Both the position numbers and the translations under genes were made by a program. Positions 1 through 7,548 of a DNA stretch of 64,000 nucleotides are shown here, piece after piece. The notes beneath the pieces were generated by a model that worked only from the letters and a program-made list of their open reading frames with translations, was not told the DNA's origin and searched no databases. The DNA lies in the NCBI RefSeq assembly GCF_009901565.1, contig NZ_WXEW01000004.1, positions 620,001 to 684,000 on the forward strand, written 5' to 3'. Numbering within the stretch: the stretch's first letter is position 1; each line of letters opens with the position of its first letter. This stretch comes from Herbidospora solisilvae (GTDB lineage Bacteria; Actinomycetota; Actinomycetes; Streptosporangiales; Streptosporangiaceae).

Positions 1-372
1 GGTCCCGGTCCATTGCGCATCACCTCCTCGGCCGACCTGGCCGCCTTGGTGGCCCCGCTCCTGCGGGAGCAGACGAAGGAGCGTCTGGTTCTGGTGGTGT
101 GCGACGCCGGCGGCGGGGTGGTGCGCCAGCTCGTGCTCACCGAGGGCGGCAGTGACCACACCTCACTGCCGGTCCGCGATGTGATCACGGCGGTGCTGAC
201 CTCGGGAGGGGCGGCGTTCGGGGTCGCGCACAACCACCCCAGCGGCTCCACCGAGCCCAGCCCCGCCGACCTGGCCTCGACCGACCACTTGCGACACGCT
301 TCCGACATCGTTGGCCTCACCTTCCTCGATCACCTTGTCGTCACCGACACCAAGTGGCGTCGCATTTCTTGA
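1..372 (+). CDS. RadC-type JAB/MPN domain protein (5' end at or beyond window edge)
   Basis: The protein is a compact JAB domain of the RadC type. It carries the full metal-binding signature HNHPSGSTEPSPAD (His-x-His-Pro-Ser-Gly, then Asp), followed by a typical C-terminal strand region (LDHLVVTD). The first in-frame start is a TTG at 13, but the frame stays open to base 1, so the N-terminus may lie outside the window. The helix-hairpin-helix region of full RadC is absent from what is visible. RadC-like JAB proteins are predicted zinc proteins without a settled biochemical role and are common on plasmids and integrative elements. The GntR-type gene next to it would fit such a context, but no integrase or att site is visible. 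Confidence 0.8.
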   Translation, partial: GPGPLRITSSADLAALVAPLLREQTKERLVLVVCDAGGGVVRQLVLTEGGSDHTSLPVRDVITAVLTSGGAAFGVAHNHPSGSTEPSPADLASTDHLRHASDIVGLTFLDHLVVTDTKWRRIS

Positions 373-383
373 TGGTCAATCTA

Positions 384-460
384 CCTATAGGTCTAGTCGC
401 CGTCTATAGAGACTTAGTAAGTGTCTGGTTTCTGGGTATACGTACTGTTTGGTCTAGGAT
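384..460 (+). promoter_or_regulatory. Promoter/operator region of the double-GntR gene
   Basis: The region is visibly AT-richer than its surroundings. It holds a perfect 8-bp palindrome CCTATAGG (384-391), a second CTATAG (404-409), and GGTCTAG twice (390-396 and 451-457). The second GGTCTAG lies in TTGGTCTAGGAT, which resembles half of the TGGTCTAGACCA-type sites bound by HutC-family GntR regulators. A -10-like TAGGAT (455-460) ends 6 bp before the ATG at 467 and no ribosome binding site is present, so a leaderless mRNA is likely. Autoregulation is inferred. Confidence 0.4.
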
Positions 461-466
461 ACGAAG

Positions 467-976
467 ATGCTCGACCGAGAGGGACCCGTGCCGGTCTACA
501 AGCAGATAGCCGAGGAGCTCCGGCAGAAGATCGCCGACGGCGAGCTGAGCCCCGGCGACGCCATCCCCAGCGAGGCGGAACTCGAAGCCGAATACAACGT
601 CGCCCGCATGACCGCCCGCCGGGTGGCCCGCGAACTGCGCGACCAGGGCCTCGCCTACACGATCCAGGGAGAGGGCACCTTCGTGGGCACGCCCGACACC
701 CCGCGATCGGAGCTCCCCGTCTACCAGCAGATCGCCAAACTCCTGGCGGAGAAGATCCGCTCAGGCGAGTTCCCCGCCAACCGCGCCCTGCCGAGCGAGA
801 AAGTCCTGATGGCCGAACACGGCGTGGCCAAGGCGACCGTCCGCCAAGCGATCGCGACCTTGCGCAAACAGGGCTACGTGTTCACGGTCCCCTACCGGGG
901 GACGTATGCGACGGCCCGCGAAAAGTGGCCCAAGTCGAAGCGCTCGACCCCGGCATCCCGCCAGAACGGTCTGTGA
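467..976 (+). CDS. GntR-family regulator with two tandem winged-helix domains and no effector domain
   Basis: This 169-residue protein consists of two complete GntR winged-helix domains in a row. The first starts at PVYKQIAEELRQKI (about residues 8-75) and the second at PVYQQIAKLLAEKI (about 84-150). Each ends with the wing (GEGTFV and YRGTYA). There is no UTRA, FCD or aminotransferase effector domain; the C-terminus is a short basic tail. The HTH sequence is of HutC/YtrA type. It probably binds DNA as a covalent pseudo-dimer, but its target and signal are unknown. The ATG at 467 has no Shine-Dalgarno and sits 6 bp after a -10-like hexamer, consistent with leaderless translation. Confidence 0.85.
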   Translation: MLDREGPVPVYKQIAEELRQKIADGELSPGDAIPSEAELEAEYNVARMTARRVARELRDQGLAYTIQGEGTFVGTPDTPRSELPVYQQIAKLLAEKIRSGEFPANRALPSEKVLMAEHGVAKATVRQAIATLRKQGYVFTVPYRGTYATAREKWPKSKRSTPASRQNGL

Positions 977-1013
977 CGAGGAGGCGCGCGGCCACCCGCC
1001 ATCAGCCTGACAC

Positions 1014-1045
1014 GCCTGGGCAGACGCATCCACGCGTGCCCAGGC
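1014..1045 (+). terminator. Hairpin downstream of the double-GntR gene
   Basis: GCCTGGGCA (1014-1022) and TGCCCAGGC (1037-1045) form a perfect 9-bp stem with a 14-nt loop, 38 bp after the stop codon. A competing arm TCAGCCTG (1003-1010) can also pair with the right side. There is no T-tract, so termination would be of the weak, U-less actinobacterial type. Confidence 0.4.
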
Positions 1046-1127
1046 TGAGCGGATGGCGACGCCGCGCGGCCGGCCCGGAAAGTTTCAGGGCGACGCCACC
1101 CCGCACCTGCGCCGACACCCCGCCCCG

Positions 1128-1181
1128 TTGACAGCCGCGGACCCCCGGGTTAGCCATGAGATCCCAATGTTAGCGATAACA
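1128..1181 (+). promoter_or_regulatory. Promoter with LacI-type operator for the GH43 pair
   Basis: TTGACA (1128-1133) is followed after 17 bp by TAGCCA(T) (1151-1157). Just downstream lies TGTTAGCGATAACA (1168-1181), an inverted repeat TGTTA-N4-TAACA that is one base from the TGTTAGCGCTAACA form typical of LacI-family sugar regulators in actinomycetes. It would cover roughly +5 to +18 and end 12 bp before the ATG at 1194, a roadblock position. A sugar-responsive repressor encoded elsewhere is inferred. Confidence 0.55.
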
Positions 1182-1193
1182 GATGGACCTCCC

Positions 1194-2456
1194 ATGCTCC
1201 GAAGGTCGTTGCTCCCCCTCGTCGTCCTCATCGCCGCCCTCCTCCACCCCACCCCCGCGAACGCCGCCGGCCCCGCCCCGCACTACCTCATGACCGCGTT
1301 CACCAACGCCAGCGAGTCGAACATGTACGTCTACGACTCCAGCAACGCCACGAACTACAACCTCATCAGGTCGAACGCCTACACACCCCCGTCAGGCCTG
1401 ATCCGCGACCCGAGCGTCATCAAGCACACCGACGGCTACTACCACCTCGTCTACACGACCGGCTGGACCGGCAACACGATCGGGTTCGCCCGCAGCGCCG
1501 ACGCCGTCACCTGGACGTTCCAGCGCAACGTCACCGTCGGGCTGAACGGCTCCACGGGCAGCACCTGGGCCCCCGAGTGGTTCCGCGACTCCGACGGCAG
1601 TGTGCACGTCGTCTTCTCGGCGTCCACGACCGGGACCGCCGGGCAGTTCCGGCCCTACCGGATCACGGCCTCCAACTCCGCGTTGTCGGCGTGGTCGGCC
1701 CCGACCGCGCTCGGGATCCCGGCCAACTACATCGACAGTTTCCTGGTCAAGGTCGACGGGACGTACCACAACTTCCTGAAGAACGAGACGACCAAGTACA
1801 TCGAGCATGCGACCGCCACGAGCCTGAACGGGCCCTGGACGTTCGTCGGCACGGGCAACTGGGCCGGGTGGGGGTCGGGGCTCGAAGGGCCCGCGCTCGT
1901 GCGGCTTCCCGACAACCGGTGGCGCATCTACTTCGACAACTACTCGGGCGGGCGGTACTACTACGCCGACAGCTCCAACCTGTCGAGTTTCTCGGGGCGG
2001 ACCGAGCTCTCGGGGCTGTCCGGCACGGCGCGGCACTTCACCGTGATCCGGGAGGACTCCGGTGACACCACCGCGCTGCCGACGGGCAACCGGTCGCTGC
2101 GGGCCGGGTCCCTCTACGTGCGGCACCGCGACTACCAGGCCTATCTGGAGAACGTGAGCTCCACCAGCCCGCTGCTGCAGCGGCAGGACTCGACCTTCAC
2201 GATCGGCGCGGGGCTGGCCCACTCCGGGTGCTACTCGTTCCAGGCGATCAACTTCCCCGGCTACTACCTGCGCCACTACAACATGCAGCTCGTCCTGCAA
2301 CGGAACGACGGGTCGGCGATCTTCCGGGGCGACGCCACCTTCTGCGCGCGGGGGGCGCTGCTGGAGTCGTACAACCTGCCTGGGAAGTTCCTCAACGGCA
2401 GCCTGCGTCTCGATCCGACCGGCACGGCCTTCACCGTGACCGCACCGCTCGCCTGA
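1194..2456 (+). CDS. Secreted GH43-like five-bladed propeller protein with C-terminal AbfB domain
   Basis: The 420-residue protein starts with a signal peptide (RRSLLPLVVLIAALL core, cleavage near ANA-AGP). A GH43-type propeller follows (about residues 30-290), with RDPSVIKHTDGYYHLVYTT (blade 1 Asp region), WAPEW and a later acidic EGPAL. About residues 300-418 form an AbfB (CBM42-like) beta-trefoil with the repeat signature NFPGYYLRHYN. It is likely an extracellular enzyme or binding protein acting on arabinofuranosyl-decorated polysaccharide. ATG 1194 is preferred to ATG 1167 because it gives a clean signal peptide. It is 11 bp upstream of a second GH43/AbfB gene and probably co-transcribed with it. 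Exact substrate is not known. Confidence 0.8.
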   Translation: MLRRSLLPLVVLIAALLHPTPANAAGPAPHYLMTAFTNASESNMYVYDSSNATNYNLIRSNAYTPPSGLIRDPSVIKHTDGYYHLVYTTGWTGNTIGFARSADAVTWTFQRNVTVGLNGSTGSTWAPEWFRDSDGSVHVVFSASTTGTAGQFRPYRITASNSALSAWSAPTALGIPANYIDSFLVKVDGTYHNFLKNETTKYIEHATATSLNGPWTFVGTGNWAGWGSGLEGPALVRLPDNRWRIYFDNYSGGRYYYADSSNLSSFSGRTELSGLSGTARHFTVIREDSGDTTALPTGNRSLRAGSLYVRHRDYQAYLENVSSTSPLLQRQDSTFTIGAGLAHSGCYSFQAINFPGYYLRHYNMQLVLQRNDGSAIFRGDATFCARGALLESYNLPGKFLNGSLRLDPTGTAFTVTAPLA

Positions 2457-2467
2457 GAGGACCTCCG

Positions 2468-3880
2468 ATGCGCCTGTTACGCCTGGTCGTCGTCGTGGCG
2501 ACGCTGCTCCTGCTGACGCCGCTGCCGGCGCAGGCCAGTCCGGCCGTGCAGTACACCAACCCGATCGCGGCGCAGCGCGCCGACCCGCACATCTTCCGGC
2601 ACACCGACGGCTACTACTACTTCACCGCCACGGTGCCCGAGTACGACCGCATCGTGCTGCGCCGCGCGACCACGATCTCGGGCCTGGCCACCGCGCCCGA
2701 GACCGTCATCTGGCGCAGGCACACCTCGGGCGAGATGGGCGCGCACATCTGGGCGCCCGAGATCCACTTCATCAACGGCCGCTGGTACGTCTACTTCGCC
2801 GCCGGCCGCGCCGACGACGTGTGGCGCATCCGCATGTACGTCCTGGAGAGCAGCGCGGCCAACCCCCTGACCGGCACGTGGACCGAACGCGGGCGTATCG
2901 TCACCCCCTGGGACACCTTCTCGCTGGACGCCTCGACCTTCACGCACAACGGCGTCCGCTACCTGATCTGGGCGCAGCAGGAACCGGGCATCTCGACCAA
3001 CTCCAACCTGTACATCGCCCGCATGGGCGCGAACCCGTGGCAGATCACCGGGGCCACCACCCGCCTGACGATCCCCACCCTGGCCTGGGAGACCAGGGGC
3101 TACCGGGTCGCCGAGGGGCCGTCGGTGATCCAGCGCAACGGGCGGTTGTTCATGACCTACTCGGCCAGCGCCACCGATGCGAACTACTGCCTCGGGCTGC
3201 TGACCGCCTCGGCGTCGGCCGATCCGCTCAACGCCGCGTCGTGGACCAAGAGCCCCAACCCGGTCTTCGCCTCCAGCGCCGCGACCAGCCAGTTCGGGCC
3301 CGGCCACAACTCCTTCACGGTCTCGGAGGACGGCCAGAGCGACCTGCTCGTCTACCACGACCGGTCGTACCAGAACATCTCGGGCGACCCGCTCAACGAC
3401 CCGAACCGGCGGACGCGGGTCCAGAAGATCTACTGGCGGGCCGACGGCACGCCCGACTTCGGGCTTCCCGTACCGGACGGCGCCACCCCGGTGCGGCTCA
3501 TGTCCGGGAGTCTGGCCGTCCGTCACTGGGAGTACCGGGTCCGGCTCGAAGCCAACGCCACGCCGCTGGCCGACAGCCAGTTCCGGCAGGTCGCCGGGCT
3601 GACGGGGGCGGGCACGGTGTCGCTGGAGTCGACCAACTTCCCCGGCTACTTCCTGCGGCACCGCAACCACGAGGCCTGGGTCGAGCGCAACGACAACTCG
3701 GCCCTGTTCCGCTCGGACGCCTCGTTCTACCGCCGCACCGGGCTGACGGGCAGCGGCGTCTCGTACGAGTCGGTCAACTTCCCCGGCTACTACCTGCGCC
3801 ACCGGTCGGGCCTGGTCTGGGTCGAGCAGAACGACGGCACCGCCGCCTTCCACGGCAGCGCCACGTTCACGCTCGAATAG
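2468..3880 (+). CDS. Secreted GH43 alpha-L-arabinofuranosidase-like enzyme with AbfB domain
   Basis: This 470-residue secreted protein has a signal peptide (LVVVVATLLLL, cleavage near AQA-SPA). A GH43 catalytic propeller (about 30-330) carries the expected acids: Asp in RADPHIF (base), Asp in FSLDAST (pKa modulator) and Glu in RVAEGPSV (acid). A C-terminal AbfB trefoil (about 340-468) shows two NFPGYxLRHR repeats. The arrangement resembles exo-arabinanase/arabinofuranosidase GH43 enzymes with CBM42. Codon 4 is the rare leucine codon TTA. The gene shares the operator in front of the upstream GH43 gene, and its 3' end overlaps the convergent exporter gene by 14 bp. Confidence 0.85.
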   Translation: MRLLRLVVVVATLLLLTPLPAQASPAVQYTNPIAAQRADPHIFRHTDGYYYFTATVPEYDRIVLRRATTISGLATAPETVIWRRHTSGEMGAHIWAPEIHFINGRWYVYFAAGRADDVWRIRMYVLESSAANPLTGTWTERGRIVTPWDTFSLDASTFTHNGVRYLIWAQQEPGISTNSNLYIARMGANPWQITGATTRLTIPTLAWETRGYRVAEGPSVIQRNGRLFMTYSASATDANYCLGLLTASASADPLNAASWTKSPNPVFASSAATSQFGPGHNSFTVSEDGQSDLLVYHDRSYQNISGDPLNDPNRRTRVQKIYWRADGTPDFGLPVPDGATPVRLMSGSLAVRHWEYRVRLEANATPLADSQFRQVAGLTGAGTVSLESTNFPGYFLRHRNHEAWVERNDNSALFRSDASFYRRTGLTGSGVSYESVNFPGYYLRHRSGLVWVEQNDGTAAFHGSATFTLE

Positions 3881-4787
3881 CGCCGGCCCTGGTGCGCTGC
3901 GTGGCGGCCACGCAGACCAGGACCGCCATGGCCGCCACGATCGTCCAGGGGTCGAACGGCTCGCCGAGGAGCAGGACGGCCCAGGCCAGCGTGAGCAGCG
4001 GCTGCGCGAGCTGGGTCTGCCCGGCTCGCGCGATGCCGCCCTGGGCTAGGCCGGCGTACCAGGGGATGAAGCCCAGGTACATGGACACCAGGCTGGTGTA
4101 GAGGAAGCCCGAGACCGACTCGGCGGTGAACGTCGGCTCGGTCGTCAGGGCGAGCCAGACGGTCAGCGGCACGGTCAGCGGGGCGGCCACGACGAGCGCG
4201 TAGGAGATGACACGCCAGCCGGGGGTGGTCCGGGTCAGCCGGGCCCCCTCGGTGTAGCCGACGGCGGCGGAGCCGAGGGCCAGGACGAGCAGCAGGTCGG
4301 CCGTGGTCACGTGCCCGCCGCCACGCGACAGGGTGAAGACGGTGATCGACAGCGCCCCCAGGGCGGACGCGGTCCAGAAGGCCGCCCGGGGGCGCTCGCC
4401 CGCGCGCAGCACGGCGAAGACCGCGGTGGCGGCCGGGAGCAGGCCGATGACCACCGCGGAGTGGGAGGTGGACGCGCCGCCGTACAGGGCCAGGCCGCTG
4501 AAGACGGGGAAGCCGAAGACCACGCCGAGGGCGATGACGGCGTACGACCCGAGGTCACGGCGGGGCGGCAGCAGCGGGGCGCGGGCGACCAGCAGGAAGG
4601 CCACGGCCACGACCATGGCGAGCACGGCACGGCCGATGGCGACCAGGAAGGGGTCGAGGCCGCGCATGGCGTACACGGTGGCCGGCATCGAGCCGGAGAA
4701 GGCGAGGACGCCGACGGCGGCGAGCGCCGTGCCGAGACGGGCCTGGGTGGCGGCGCTACCAGGGCGATGAACTGACGCGCTACTCAC
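3867..4787 (-). CDS. EamA/DMT-family transporter
   Basis: The 306-residue product is an inner-membrane protein with about ten hydrophobic segments arranged as two EamA repeats, as in drug/metabolite exporters. Typical sequence includes GVLAFSGSMPATVYAMRGLDP near the N-terminus and AQPLLTLAWAVLLLGEPF near the C-terminus. The GTG at 4787 is chosen because the only upstream alternative (ATG 4826) would overlap the divergent MocR start; no good Shine-Dalgarno is present. It is transcribed divergently from the MocR-type gene, so the usual inference is that MocR controls it. Substrate unknown. Confidence 0.85.
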   Translation of the reverse strand: MSSASVHRPGSAATQARLGTALAAVGVLAFSGSMPATVYAMRGLDPFLVAIGRAVLAMVVAVAFLLVARAPLLPPRRDLGSYAVIALGVVFGFPVFSGLALYGGASTSHSAVVIGLLPAATAVFAVLRAGERPRAAFWTASALGALSITVFTLSRGGGHVTTADLLLVLALGSAAVGYTEGARLTRTTPGWRVISYALVVAAPLTVPLTVWLALTTEPTFTAESVSGFLYTSLVSMYLGFIPWYAGLAQGGIARAGQTQLAQPLLTLAWAVLLLGEPFDPWTIVAAMAVLVCVAATQRTRAGAIRA

Positions 4788-4815
4788 TACCCGATCGGCG
4801 ATAGTAGCGCTACTC
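4753..4815. promoter_or_regulatory. Candidate MocR operator: repeated GCGCTAC in the divergent promoter
   Basis: GCGCTAC occurs at 4753-4759, 4777-4783 and 4807-4813, all on the same strand, with start-to-start spacing of 24 and 30 bp. The last copy is embedded in the perfect 12-bp palindrome AGTAGCGCTACT (4803-4814), just 10 bp before the MocR-type start codon. Direct-repeat operators about three turns apart are characteristic of MocR regulators, so this is a likely binding region for both autoregulation and control of the exporter. Confidence 0.5.
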
Positions 4816-4824
4816 TGGTCTCTC

Positions 4825-6264
4825 ATGAACGACGATAGCAGTATCGCTCGTCTCACCGACAGCCTGAAGGCCCAGGCGGCCTCCCTGCGGCCGGGCGACC
4901 GGCTTCCCTCCAGCCGGGAGATCGTCCGGGCCCACGGCGTCTCGCCCGTCACCGTCTCCAGGGCCGTGGCGCGGCTGGTCGCCGAAGGGGTGGTCACCAC
5001 CCGGCCGGGCGCGGGCGCGTTCGTCGCCGCGCCGCCGCGTCCCCGGGAGACCGACCCCTCCTGGCAGACGGTCGCCCTGGGCGAGCGGGTCGTCGACGAG
5101 GCGCCCTTGACGTCGATCCTCCAGCAGCCCGCCGAGGGGGTGATCCCGCTGACGGGCGGTTACCTCAACCCGGTGCTGCGGCCGACCAAGGAGCTCGGCG
5201 CCGCCGCGATCAGGGCGGTGAAGCGGCCCGACGCGTGGTCGATGCCGCCGCGCGCGGGCGTGCCCGAGCTGCGCAGCTGGTTCGCCGGCGAGACGGAGAC
5301 GACCCAGAACGACGTGCTGATCGTCAGCGGCGGGCAGGCCGCGCTGACCCACGCCTTCCGGGGGCTGGCCGCGCCGGGCGATCCGGTGCTGGTCGAGACG
5401 CCGACCTATCCGGGGGCGCTGGCGACCGCGCGGGCGGCGGGGCTGCGGGTGGTGCCGGTGCCGGCCGACGGCGGCGGGGTGCGGCCCGACCAGCTCGCGG
5501 AGGCGTTCGCGCGGACCAGGGCCAGGGTCTTCTACTGCCAGCCGACGCTGCAGAACCCGACCGGGGCGACGTTGTCACTGGAGCGGCGGCGGCAGGTGCT
5601 CGCCGTCGCGCGGGCGGCGGGCGCCTTCGTCGTCGAGGACGACTTCGCCCGTTATCTCACCACCACTCCCCCGCCGCCCCCGCTGGTGGCGCTCGACACG
5701 CACGGCACGGTCGTGCACGTCTTGTCGCTCAGCAAGATCACCGCGCCCAGCCTCCGGGTGGCCGGGCTCGTCGCCCGGGGACCGGCCGCCGCCCGGCTGC
5801 GGGCCGCGCAGATCGTCGAGTCGTTCTTCGTCGCCCGGCCGCTCCAGGAGACGGCGCTGGAGTTCGTGTCGGCCCCGGCCTGGCGGCGGCACCGGGCCGC
5901 CGTCGCCGGGGAGCTGGAGGAAAGGCGGGCGATCCTGCTGGAGAGCCTGCGGCGGCACCTGCCCGGCGTGCGCGTGGAGCTGGTGCCGAAGGGAGGGCTG
6001 CACGTGTGGGTCCGGCTCCCGCCCGCCCTCGACGAGGCGGCGCTCGTCGAACGCGCCCAGCGGGCCGGTGTGCTGGTCAGCCCGGGGCGGATCTATCACG
6101 CCGCCGAGCCGCCGGGGCCCTGGTTGCGGCTCACCCACACGGCCGCGTCGCATCGGACCGAGCTCGCCGAGGGGGTCATTCGGCTCGCGACGGCTTACGG
6201 GGAACTCGCGGCTGACGCTCACGGCGCTTCTTCTGCTGGAAGGCCAGGTAGGCGAGGTAGCTGA
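4825..6264 (+). CDS. MocR-family regulator (GntR helix-turn-helix fused to PLP aminotransferase-like domain)
   Basis: The 479-residue protein has an N-terminal GntR winged helix (about 5-68: LRPGDRLPSSREIVRAHGVSP). A fold-type I aminotransferase domain follows (about 110-460), with the PLP lysine in LSLSKITAPSLR (near residue 304), the QNPTG motif and the Asp of VVEDDFARYL. MocR proteins use PLP or a PLP adduct as the sensed ligand rather than catalysing transamination. It is divergent to an EamA exporter. Translation may be leaderless, since no Shine-Dalgarno precedes the ATG and the operator-like palindrome ends 10 bp upstream. Confidence 0.9.
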   Translation: MNDDSSIARLTDSLKAQAASLRPGDRLPSSREIVRAHGVSPVTVSRAVARLVAEGVVTTRPGAGAFVAAPPRPRETDPSWQTVALGERVVDEAPLTSILQQPAEGVIPLTGGYLNPVLRPTKELGAAAIRAVKRPDAWSMPPRAGVPELRSWFAGETETTQNDVLIVSGGQAALTHAFRGLAAPGDPVLVETPTYPGALATARAAGLRVVPVPADGGGVRPDQLAEAFARTRARVFYCQPTLQNPTGATLSLERRRQVLAVARAAGAFVVEDDFARYLTTTPPPPPLVALDTHGTVVHVLSLSKITAPSLRVAGLVARGPAAARLRAAQIVESFFVARPLQETALEFVSAPAWRRHRAAVAGELEERRAILLESLRRHLPGVRVELVPKGGLHVWVRLPPALDEAALVERAQRAGVLVSPGRIYHAAEPPGPWLRLTHTAASHRTELAEGVIRLATAYGELAADAHGASSAGRPGRRGS

Positions 6265-6285
6265 CGTGCATGGTGATGCCTCCAA

Positions 6286-6343
6286 GGAATGTCTGACACC
6301 GGCTAAAGCGTTTCGGGGGTGTCTGGTTATTCCCGGCTAGAGT
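6286..6343 (+). promoter_or_regulatory. Inverted repeat and -10-like element before the CGNR gene
   Basis: Two nested arm pairs face each other: GGAAT (6286-6290) with ATTCC (6329-6333), and GACACC (6295-6300) with GGTGTC (6318-6323). A -10-like TAGAGT follows at 6338-6343, 12 bp before the GTG start at 6356. This looks like an operator/promoter for the zinc-finger gene; the regulator is unknown. Confidence 0.35.
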
Positions 6344-6355
6344 GCCTCGGAAGGG

Positions 6356-6892
6356 GTGATCAACCTGTCCGGCCCGGCTGAACTGCTGCGCGACTTCGTC
6401 AACACCTACGACGTCGAGACCGATACCGACGACCTGACCTCTCCGCAGGTGTTGCGCGACTGGCTGGAGGCCCGCGGCCTCGAACCGGCCGCCGATCTCG
6501 TGCTCGCCAGAGAGCTGCGGGAAGGTCTCAGGGCCGGCCTGCGGCACAACCACGACGGGGTGGCGTACGCAGCCCCCGAACCCCTGGAGACGGCGCTGGC
6601 GGCGCTCTCGCTGCGCGTCACCGTCGACGGCGGGACGCCCCGGCTCGTGCCGGCCGACGGCGCGCCGCATCGCGGTCTCGCACAACTCGCCGCCATGATC
6701 GCTGCGGCGCACGCCGACGGGACGTGGCCACGCCTTAAGGTGTGCGTCGAGAGCACCTGCCAGGCCGCCTTCATCGACGCGTCGAAGAACCGGTCGCGGG
6801 CGTGGTGCTCGATGCGCGTGTGTGGAAATCGCACGAAAACTCGGACATATAGGGCACGACGTCAGGCTGAAGGTCCGGGGATGCCCGCCTGA
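6356..6892 (+). CDS. ABATE/CGNR zinc-finger domain protein
   Basis: The 178-residue protein has the N-terminal stress-induced (ABATE-like) fold (about 5-125). It ends in a CGNR zinc finger (about 128-170) with four cysteines in CVESTC and CSMRVCGNR, then a basic stretch KTRTYRARR. Such proteins are putative DNA-binding transcription factors of actinomycetes. The GTG at 6356 directly abuts a GGAAGG sequence, too close for a normal Shine-Dalgarno, so a short-leader or leaderless start is possible. Function of this member is not known. Confidence 0.8.
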   Translation: MINLSGPAELLRDFVNTYDVETDTDDLTSPQVLRDWLEARGLEPAADLVLARELREGLRAGLRHNHDGVAYAAPEPLETALAALSLRVTVDGGTPRLVPADGAPHRGLAQLAAMIAAAHADGTWPRLKVCVESTCQAAFIDASKNRSRAWCSMRVCGNRTKTRTYRARRQAEGPGMPA

Positions 6893-6930
6893 CCAGTACG
6901 GTGTCATAGGCACAGAAAGGAGCCGGCCAA

Positions 6931-7548
6931 ATGGGTGTCAGACCTGCCCGTCTCGAAGATGTCGACGCGGTGACGAGCACCCAGATCAGGGCGTGGAAGC
7001 ACGGCTACCGCGATTTCCTGCCCCCCGGCCCGCTACAGCAGATGACCGGCCCCGCCGCCGAGAAGATGTGGCGGCGCCAGTGGGACGAGGCGATCCTCTC
7101 GCCGCCCTCCCCGCGCCACCGGGTGCTCGTCGCCGTGGAACGTGTCGTCCCCGACACCGAAGAGTGGCACGCGCTGGGCCCCGGCGGGGTGCTCGCGGCG
7201 CTGCCGACGGCGGCCGAGCGGGCCAGCGACCGGGTCGTGGGGCTCGCCTCTCACGGGCCCGCCGAAGACCCTGATCTGCATCCCGGGTTCACGGCCGAGC
7301 TGCTCACGCTGCTGGTCGACCCCAACCACATCCGGCGCGGCCACGGCAGCCGGCTGCTCAACGCGACCGTCGACCACCTGCGCGACGACGGCTACAGCTC
7401 CGTCGTGACCTGGGTGTTCGCCGAGAACTACGCGATGCTCGGGTTTCTCGAGTCGGCCGGGTGGGGCGAGGACATGGCCGAACGGGTGCTCGACATGGGC
7501 CGTCCGATCCGGATGGTCCGCATGACGACGGACATCTCACGCGCGTGA
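6931..7548 (+). CDS. GNAT-family N-acetyltransferase
   Basis: The 205-residue protein begins with the GNAT entry MGVRPARLEDVDAVTSTQIRAWKHGYRDFLP. It has the acetyl-CoA loop in LLVDPNHIRRGHGSRLL (an R/Q-x-x-G-x-G/A variant) and the C-terminal N...A...FLESAGW element. A good Shine-Dalgarno AAAGGAG (6915-6921) lies 9 bp before the ATG. The stop codon overlaps the GTG start of menA (GTGA), so translation is probably coupled. The acetyl acceptor cannot be told from sequence. Confidence 0.85.
   Translation: MGVRPARLEDVDAVTSTQIRAWKHGYRDFLPPGPLQQMTGPAAEKMWRRQWDEAILSPPSPRHRVLVAVERVVPDTEEWHALGPGGVLAALPTAAERASDRVVGLASHGPAEDPDLHPGFTAELLTLLVDPNHIRRGHGSRLLNATVDHLRDDGYSSVVTWVFAENYAMLGFLESAGWGEDMAERVLDMGRPIRMVRMTTDISRA

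Noticed and set aside
4303-4775. Plus-strand frames opposite the EamA transporter
   Set aside because: Low-complexity shadows of a well-supported membrane protein gene.
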